From: Triglochin maritima
Taxonomy: Eukaryota > Streptophyta > Magnoliopsida > Alismatales > Juncaginaceae
Assembly (NCBI GenBank): GCA_963682175.1
Contig: OY821791.1
Location: 18,938,542-19,002,541, forward strand
Length of the DNA: 64,000 nucleotides
Reading direction: 5' to 3'
The position numbers were made by a program, and so were the translations under genes. A model generated the notes under the pieces. It had not been told where the DNA came from. It saw only the letters and a list, made by a program, of their open reading frames with translations, and made no database searches. Position 1 is the first letter of the stretch; each line of letters begins with the position of its first letter. Shown here piece by piece: positions 56,793-64,000 of the stretch.

Positions 56793-57878
56793 CAATTCAA
56801 ACACTCTCTAATCTTGAGCACACTTGAGTATGATTGAAATTGAGATTAAAGTGTGAAAATGAATGCTTTGAGTGTTTGGAATGATCTCTCTAGTAATGGA
56901 GGCAAATAGTAGTGGAGAGTTGTCTAAATAAGGTTGGGGAACCTCTATTTATAAGTTCTAGGAAGGTTATAGCCGTTGGGGATAAGTGTGGTGATTGGTT
57001 GTACAAGAAACACAAAATAGAAAACAGCAACATACAAATTTGGGCCAGTTCGGTCGACCGGTAGGTAGTTCAGAACAAGGAATGGTCGACCAACCAAGGA
57101 ATGGTCGAACGAAAATAGGCTATTACTTAAGTTCACTTAAGTCAATGGTCGAATGAGAAGGTGGAACGGTTGACCAAAATTTAACAGGCACTCTAAGGTT
57201 TTATGTTCGGTCGAACAAAGAGGTTTTGGCGGTCGACCAAAAAATGACCGGAACTCTATGGTGCAAGAGAAAGTCTTGGAATGGTCAACCAGGGTCTAGG
57301 TAATGGTCGACCTGTGGCCAAAGTATTTTGGGGTTTTGTTAAGTTTATACGAATACGACCGTTGGTATAATACCAAGTTTAACGGTAACAAGACACGTGT
57401 AAACGGTCGAACCAAGCTCACAACGGTCTATTGGTTTGACACTAAAGGCTAACTGATTAACTGATCCAATCAGTCAAACTGAGAACTAGTTCGGTCTACT
57501 GATTTAACTCAGACAACCCCGATTTGGGTTTAGTGTTTTCCGGTCTAAGTTTGGATGACCTATTGAAGTCGAAATGTTATGAGATTTTGTATGTGACTTC
57601 TATAAGGAACCTAGCGTGTGAGTGAGTAGTTTTTAACTCTTGTATGCTCAAGTACACAAAGATTCCTAAGACTCAGTTACAAGTAAAATTACATATCTTC
57701 AATAGCTTGATTACATGTCTTGACTTGAATTCCTTTATTCCTTGAGTCTTGATCACTTGTAGATGTTAGCACAAGGCAATATCTATGCTATGAAATATGT
57801 GTGTAACACTACATTGATTATAATTAAGATTAGGTTGATTAAATCATCAAAAGATAGATGAAGGCCAAAAAGCCAACA
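56793..57878 (-). repeat. Truncated SIRE-like copia 3' LTR
   Basis: Read on the minus strand it starts TGTTGGCTTTTTGGCC at 57878, after the purine tract AAAAAAGGGTGAT. It follows the 21154 LTR through GATCAAGACTC, TCAAGTCAAGACATGTAATC and GACCGGAAAACACTAAAC. TATA is at 56946-56954. The last part of the LTR (R/U5) is missing. Confidence 0.85.
57051..57440. repeat. CGGTCGACCG-type array in SIRE-like LTR
   Basis: A perfect unit at 57051 is followed by TGGTCGACCA (57083), TGGTCGAACG (57102) and a series of decayed units (57144, 57210, 57230, 57270-57310, 57400). The perfect unit starts 98 bp from the TATA box. Confidence 0.8.
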
Positions 57879-58540
57879 ATCACCCTTTTTTATGATGACA
57901 ACCTATATCTTGATACTTGAAAATTCTAGATGTAAACTATGCATATAAATACTTCCCCTATGGATGTGCATAGTTTTTGTTCAATTTTAGTCAAATTTCA
58001 ATTCATCACCCCTAATAATCTCTCACCCTTTGACATCCATCAAAAACAAGATTTAACATAAAATTTTAGGGTGTCTTGTAATAAAGTTGCTCCCCTAAAA
58101 TTTTGCACTTCATTACGCTATGTATATGATATTCAATAAGCTCCCCCTATCAATATGAGTAGGATATGAAAATTATGTTCAATTCAATTCTATCTTTATT
58201 TTAAGATCAACCAAATATGAACATGTAGGCATGTGATGTATTATCCCCCTTTTTTACATTCATTTTAAAATATTAACAATAAGGCATATAATGTTTTTCT
58301 CCCCAATTTAGAAGATATGCAATCAATACAATTTCAATTAAGCATTAAAATCATATTACTCCCCCTTTAATGATTTATATGAAATGTATCCTAATTGATC
58401 AATGAATGTGATAAAGACATGACAATTAAGCATTAAATTTATCCTAGATTAGAACCAATCTAATATAAATGTAGAGGATAGTTAAATTTTACCCAACTTG
58501 ATCCTCGAATTGGTTCCAATATCCTTGTGGTAGTGCAACC
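57879..58540 (-). mobile_element. SIRE-like copia 3' internal non-coding region
   Basis: The purine tract lies at 57879-57893. The rest is AT-rich with CTCCCC motifs. It joins gag directly, so pol is deleted or was never present in this copy. Confidence 0.6.
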
Positions 58541-59980
58541 GACTTTAGATTTGAGTTTGCAAGCTTGCCTGGTCACCACCGATTTTCTTGTTCAAGCACC
58601 TACAAGTGTAGATTTAGGTACCCAAACAACTTTGGGTCCTTGAACATTAGCTTTGGGAACCCAAACCATTTTGGTTTTAGGAGCCCACATGCCTGAAGAA
58701 CTATGATTCACAAAAAATTGCTTTCCATTCAAAGTAGTGTGAATTACACAGTTTTTAACATAAGAAGCATTATATCCTAAACAATGTTTATCCAAAGATT
58801 GCCTTTGACTACCTAATAGCATGTCAAGCATTTTTATTCTATTAGTGAATCTTTCTAGATCTTTTCTTAATTACACATTGCAAGCATGAAGATCTAATTG
58901 TTCAACATCAATGGGTGTTGCATTTTGACTCCCAAGTTTTAATGCATTAGTTTCATGTCTAGCAAGCACCTCATTCTTTTCATTCATGATTATTTCAATT
59001 TGACTTTGGAGATCATCGATAGTCTTTCTAGCATTCTTATTCTTTTCACAAATGATCTCATATTGTTTAACTAAATCATGAAATGCATTTTGAAGCTCAT
59101 CATGTGTATGTGTTTCTTCTTTAGAACATGAGCTATCACTATAATATGATTAGTTGAGCATGAACAAGATTTAGTAGAAGAAGAGTTAGAGTCTACCTCA
59201 CTTTGTTCATCTTCAATAGCCATGAAGCATGAGTGTGCAACCTCTCTTCTACTTTGCAAGGAGGAGGATGATGATGATGGTGATGATGAGTCATTCCATG
59301 TAGCTTTGTGAGCTTCCTCCTTCCTTTCTCTTCTCTTGCTCTTCTCCTCTCCCTTCTCTCCTTCTTCTTCTCCCTTTCTCTTCTCTCATTTTCACTCTCC
59401 TCCTTTTCTTTTTCTCTCTTCTCACTTCTTCCCCCTCTTCTTTCTCTCATTTCTTCCTTAACCTTTTTGAGGAATTTGAAGAAGTCTTGAGCAAGGACTT
59501 CAATGTCCTCATTCTCCTCTCTTCTCCTTGGCTCATCAAATTTTGCATGTAATGCCAAGGTGAGTTTGTTCTTGGTGGTTTCCTTCTCCTTTTGATGGTT
59601 GATTTGAAGTTCAAAAGCCATTAAGTTTCCAATGAGTTCCTCTATCTTTAATTTTGAAAGATCATGTGCTTCTTCAATTGCGACGACGTTATCTTCCCAA
59701 TCGTTGTTGAGTGACTGCAGGAACTTCCTACTCATTTCTCCTTCACAAAATTTTCTTCCAAGAACCAAAAGAGAACTAGTGATATCAGTGAAATGAGTGT
59801 TCATTTCGCTTATGTTCTCACCTATTTACATAGAAAAAATTCCAAATTTATGCATGAGGAGGCTAATGCGAGTTTCCTTGGTTTGCTATCACCCTCATGA
59901 TGCATTTGCAATCTATGCCATGTTTCATATGCACTTTCACAACCCTTAATTCTATTATATTCACCCTCATTAAGGCCACA
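58541..59980 (-). pseudogene. SIRE-like copia gag, defective
   Basis: The minus strand encodes a UBN2-type gag core: NEGEYNRIKGCESAYETWHR (about 59900-59970), then MSRKFLQSLNNDWEDNVVAI and LSKLKIEELIGNLMAFEL (59600-59730). A region of almost only Glu, Arg and Lys follows (59330-59450), where a zinc knuckle would be expected. Next come KATWNDSSSS..., VAHSCFMAIEDEQSEVDS, a coiled-coil-like stretch and the repeated WVPK words (58600-58670) typical of SIRE-type gag. Frameshifts and stops interrupt it, and the rearranged L1 element cuts its N-terminal side at 59981. Gag would build the virus-like particle. Confidence 0.75.
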
Positions 59981-60050
59981 TGATTGAATTAGTTAAAATA
60001 CCGCAAGTGCATGTCCGCGTTGAAGAGGTGGCAAATACGGGTCAGTCCAC
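59981..60050 (-). repeat. Inverted chip of an L1-type LTR end
   Basis: TGATTGAATTAGTTAAAATA and then CCGCAAGTGCATGTCCGCG match the left (plus-strand) end of minus-oriented L1 LTRs, yet the sequence switches at 60051 to L1 interior in plus orientation. With 63900-63980 it forms a terminal inverted repeat of about 70 bp, roughly 80% similar. Confidence 0.75.
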
Positions 60051-60743
60051 AGATTCAAAGCACAACCTTTCAAAGTCAAACTCCTAATCAGTCCGAGGGA
60101 CTTGGGGTTTCAATTCACAATCACTTGGTGGAGGATTCGATTCAAATTGAGAATAACATGGACCATCTTCATTATGAGTCGGCACAGAATTGTGCCTTAT
60201 CTTTTTGTCCCGTGGCCCTTGAGCCACATGATTTTATTGTTGTGCCTCTTGAGGACTCTCCTATGGTGGAGCAAGAGCTCCCTTGTACCCTTAATTTCAA
60301 ACGACCTAATGAGAGTTTCCCTCTCACTATTGTTCCTGATCATCTTGGAAATGATGGGACGTCAAACAATTACATCTCCAGTAAGGGTATTGCAAGTGCC
60401 TTAGAGGATACCTTGGGTAAAAGACCCACCTTCTCTTCGCCTTGTGAGTCGGACATGCATAACGAGGTTCTTGATCTCGTTCCAACCCACCAACCTATTG
60501 GTTGGAGAGTTTGGATTGACTATTATAACTTCAAATATGCAACGGGAGAACCTCTTCTTCCGTTGCACATTATGTCCCAAACTCTTGAGAGGTTCAAGGT
60601 CTTTCAGTTTGATCCTTTGAATGAGACGCCTTTGCGTCTAATTCATGAACCTCTCCTTTCATCTTGTGCTCTTTGTGAGGGGGGGGGCACACATGAGTAT
60701 TCTTGCCTCACGTGGTGTCATGTTCCCATTCCAGGTGCATTGA
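60051..60743 (+). CDS. Conserved ORF of unknown function in L1 retrotransposons (second copy)
   Basis: The frame is open from the junction at 60051 to the G-run at about 60679 and encodes the same protein as 45234-46110. Shared words include QSQTPNQSEGLGVSIHNHL, PVALEPHDF, PDHLGNDGTSNNYI, LEDTLGKRPTF, IGWRVWIDYYNF and FKVFQFDPLNE. One extra G in the run shifts the frame. Reading past it, MSILASRGVMFPFQVH and TGA (60741-60743) coincide with the end of the other copy, so the conserved stop is clear. The N-terminus is lost. By eye about three quarters of residues agree between copies. I recognise no domain; the C-terminal SSCALCEG has a CxxC pair. Confidence 0.62.
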
Positions 60744-62423
60744 CCCACTTTTGAAGTTCCCATTTGATGTTGTTTGACAAATGAAGATGGAAACATATTT
60801 TTGTACATAGTTATATTTAGAAAAAAATCAAAAAAGAAGAAGAAAAAAAAGACTCCATGAGTGAGCATTGATTGTTGTGGGCTCCAACTCTTGTGTATTT
60901 GGGCCCTATTACTTTCACGTATTTTTCTTCCTTGCAAGGAATACATTAACATTGATTGTTGAGGGAATTTGGGTTAGTGTCCATCAACATAACCATGAAC
61001 TTCCCTTTGCATTTCACGTTGGTGAGATCTGTTCTTTTTCATGCATAAATCCATGTAGTATCATACTCACATTCATTGAGGGTAATTCATGAAGTAGGTG
61101 TGTGCAGGGGTGTTTTACGTGTGTACATAGTCAAGTCTTCCTCATTTTCTTTGGCGTTCTTTTGTTTGTATTATTAGGGTCATGATAGTGTGCTGCATTT
61201 AATATTGATATATTTTCTTGCCATGATCCTTAGGTGACTTGTCTTCTTTTGTTTGCCTAGTGCTTTAAAATTTTCATATTTCTTTCAAAATCTTCATGTG
61301 TTTGTGAAAGAAAGGGTTTTGTGGGTTTTGCGTGTGTTTAGCATGTGCAAAACTGTTAAGAGGCAAAGTAAAAAGAAAGCTCCCAAAATTGTCTTGAACT
61401 TGATGCATTAAGAGATCTAATACAGTGGCTTTAGGACTTATCTAGTCATTACGATGCACCCCGATTTTCTATTTGGAGGGCGAGTAATCAGAGGGTTTCA
61501 GTACTCAAACAATTAAAGAAGTCCACCTTCAACCTAGTGAGTCAATAATTCGTGTTTGTTAATATAAGGAAGTTTGTTGTAGTCAAGGACACTTTAACTC
61601 CTGTTGTGAAACGTTAAGTGTTGGGGTTTCGGTTCATGTGTAAGTAAGAAATAAGTAAGTAGGTGTTCTCTCTTCTCTACGGCTCCTATCACTCGGGAAA
61701 TTAGTTCTCAAGGGACTTTGTGCATGGTGCTTTCGAGTCATCTGACTTGGGATGCATCGAACGAACTCCCGTTACACGGCTGGTAGGGATCGCCCTATGT
61801 CGAGATTTGGGGGAAGGTGTACGTGATACTGTAAGTCCTCACAGGCAATGATGCACGAAACCTGATCCTGGGAGAATCATACACCAACTAGATAAAATTA
61901 ACAAAAGAAGAAAAAGAGAACAAAAAGAGAACAAAAAGAACAAAAAGAAAAGAAAAGAAAAGAAAGAGAAAAATGGTAATGCAAATAAGAACCTTAATGA
62001 ACTTTACACTTGGTATCACTCGAGGAGGTTAAGGATGTCCATAAATTTCACAAAGTCCTTAATTAACTTGCACGAATGGTTCATTAGGCTGGGAGTGTGG
62101 ACTAATTACATATATAGAGTCAGCCCCGTAGGACTACCACGTCCAATGATCGATAAAAATGAGTCCATCGAGTCGAGTTCTGGATTGAACAATGCATCTA
62201 TGTTCGGATTTTGTGGGTATATCCGCTAAAAACCCCGAAGAGACAACACACCTCCTCCTTGGCGACAAGGAGGTTTAACGGCTTGTTGCACGTGCTAAGT
62301 GCAACCGTGATTCCTACGAAAGTGAGTTAGGATTTCCCCGTTTTACGAATGATTTTTCCTTTCTTTCATTTTTCCTTTTCTTTGTTTTGCTCGGGACTAG
62401 CAAAAGTTAGGTGTGGGGGTATT

Positions 62424-63980
62424 TGATTGACATCATTTCATACATTCATGTGTGTCTTATATCCATTATCTTTATCCTAAACAATGCTACGTAATGAGTT
62501 TTATGTTTAAGTTTCAGGAATAACAAGGTTGAGAAGAAGAGACTAAAAAAAGGACATAAAAGCAAGAAATAGGACAGTTGCAAGACTTATGGACTGAGGT
62601 GCAAGAAAGAAGGACCCGGATGTAAAGCCAAAAGGACTAATGAGGAAATCAAGAAGCTCCACACCATTATGAGGATTGTTTTGGCAATTAGATTCGGGCC
62701 CAAACATCAACAACCAAATCGGGTTCATCAAACATCAAGTAATCAAGCCAGAAATAATGCACCAAAATCAAGACTCAATCCAAGCAATCTGGACCGCCAA
62801 TTGGCTGTCCCAGACCGCCAATTGGCTGTCCAAATTTGTACAAATGTTTCATGGTTGAGTTGGGTCGTGTATTATGTTGTTTTATGTCCATTTATAGTAT
62901 GTGTTTAGTCCCATATCGGGGGATTGTCCCCGATTATCTTTTCTAGCACTATAAATAGAATTCTTCCTTGTCCTTTGTATTCACCCATTGCTTGGTGGCA
63001 TTCTCTCTACTTGGAGTAAGCCTTGGATCAAAAACTCAAGGTGGAGAAGAATGCTACCTGTAATATGAGTCATGTAAATAAAATAATTTTCTTAATAAGT
63101 CTTCTATTGTTTCTTTTAATTCTTGCATGCTTCTTTAGTTTAATTTTATTTCATTTAGCTTCTTTAATATTTCTTCCTTGCTTAGTTTAATTTCCTTTCA
63201 TTAGAATATTTCATTTTGTTAATGTAGTTTGTAGTTTAATGAGTAGTGAGTAGTCCATCCCCATTTGGGGAGTGGAGAAAAATGTGATGTGATTATGTGA
63301 TGTATTAAGTGTGTGTTATCATTATCCTTTGAGCCTTACATGATTTCCATAAACATCTAATGGGATTTCACTCTTGTCTGTGATATGCTAATGCTCTTGA
63401 ATGAAGCTTAGCATATGCTTAGACTAGTGAACCTATTTTATGGGGAATGATGAGGCGAGGATATGAATGGAATTGATAAAGGAAACATGACTTGTAGTTG
63501 CATGTGCTCTTGTTGCCCTTACCTTGGTTGATGACTTGTATGTTTTAATGATTGGGTAAATCTTATTTCATGTGGAGGCATAGTGGGGTTTGGTCTTTAT
63601 ACATGAGTTCATTTAGCTTCATTCCAATTATTATCTTTTTGTTTTAACGATATTGTGTTATCTTATTTCATGTGGAGGCAAAGTTGGATTTAGTTTTATG
63701 ATTTTCATGCACTACATGTTGTGATGAGCATAAATGAGCACACACATACACATATTTTTGTATTCACATTCTTTCTCTACCTCCTATGGGGTTTAGTTTT
63801 ATTGCTTATCTCCCATTTCCTTTTTGTATTTTAGTGTAGTTTCATCATAACTCCTTTCCCTCATTTCTTTCCCACTCGCCTTCGAACAAACTAAAGACAC
63901 ACCTCCCTTTGGATCGACCCATATTTGCCACCGCCTCAACGTGGTTGTCCACTTGCGGTTATAATTAAAACGTTCAATCA
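62424..63980 (+). repeat. L1-type LTR, plus orientation
   Basis: It starts TGATTGACATC after AGGTGTGGGGGTATT and ends ACGTTCAATCA. Two palindrome copies with one altered arm (GACCGCCAATTGGCTGTC at 62792 and 62813) lie about 120 bp before the TATA box (CTATAAATAG, 62950-62959). Confidence 0.88.
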
Positions 63981-64000
63981 TATATATTCTTAATATCATG
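63981..64000. other. Right flank, too short to assign
   Basis: Twenty AT-rich bases. If the element truly interrupts the copia gag, gag sequence should resume just beyond the window. Confidence 0.3.

Larger units (their letters stand above)
60051..63980 (+). mobile_element. Rearranged L1 retrotransposon, plus strand, lacking its 5' LTR
   Basis: The interior (60051-62423) is homologous to that of the 42215-47631 element in opposite orientation. A complete LTR (62424-63980) follows the purine tract. The 5' LTR and primer site are missing. Left flank CCACA and right flank TATAT do not match, so this is not a simple insertion. Confidence 0.85.

Noticed and set aside
59264..59292. Poly-His stretch in a minus-strand frame as a functional motif
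   Set aside because: It is a GAT/GGT microsatellite; the family-conserved frame reads it as Ser.

Overview
This is a stretch of intergenic chromatin from a flowering plant, probably a eudicot with a large genome. Nothing in it looks like a conserved single-copy gene locus. Almost everything recognisable is a transposable element: Ty3/gypsy Tekay-type chromovirus, Athila/Tat-type non-autonomous gypsy with a tRNA-Asp primer site, Ty1/copia of SIRE/Maximus and other types, an L1-type LINE, a mariner-like element, CACTA ends, and hAT and other MITEs. The elements are nested up to three deep, and most coding copies are broken.

Layout. 1-6574: a nearly complete Tekay-type chromovirus (the window opens inside its 5' LTR) with defective gag-pol and a 2.3 kb 3' LTR full of repeats. 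6575-10975: two MITEs, a three-exon minus-strand gene for an acidic protein, and one exon resembling Snf7/VPS32. 10976-14882: CACTA-like end and copia segment A. 14883-18492: Athila/Tat-type LTRs (families L1 and L2, my labels) and a SIRE-like scrap. 19713-25963: CACTA end, a three-level nest of solo LTRs, and a decayed copy (C) of the copia segment. 25964-31450: minus-strand LINE. 32230-41530: plus-strand copia remnant broken by a minus-strand SIRE-like copia, which is itself broken by a Tekay-type solo LTR. 41533-48129: mariner-like transposase split by a complete 5.4 kb L1 element with perfect 5-bp target duplications. 48130-51342: copia segment B, almost identical to A. 52660-55811: an Ulp1-like fragment and several tandem repeats. 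55812-57878: CACTA end and a SIRE-like LTR. 57879-63980: SIRE-like gag broken by a rearranged L1 element.

The most interesting signal cuts across families. A self-complementary decamer, CGGTCGACCG, occurs in dense arrays in the LTRs of unrelated retrotransposons (Tekay chromovirus, SIRE-like copia, copia A/B/C) and between pol and the env-like region of a SIRE-like element. Units often lie 21-22 bp apart. In three SIRE-like LTRs the unit nearest the promoter is about 97-98 bp upstream of the TATA box. The L1 and L2 LTRs have other palindromes at their own fixed distances upstream of TATA (about 120 and 89 bp). This looks like a shared promoter-proximal cis-element system: binding sites for a host factor, or for an element-encoded anti-silencing factor. 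That reading is inference; positions and spacings were read by eye.

A second candidate novelty is the L1 family's conserved open reading frame of roughly 240-290 codons, which resembles no family I recognise. A third is a run of small hairpins with an invariant CTACAT loop and changing stems in a Tekay-type solo LTR.
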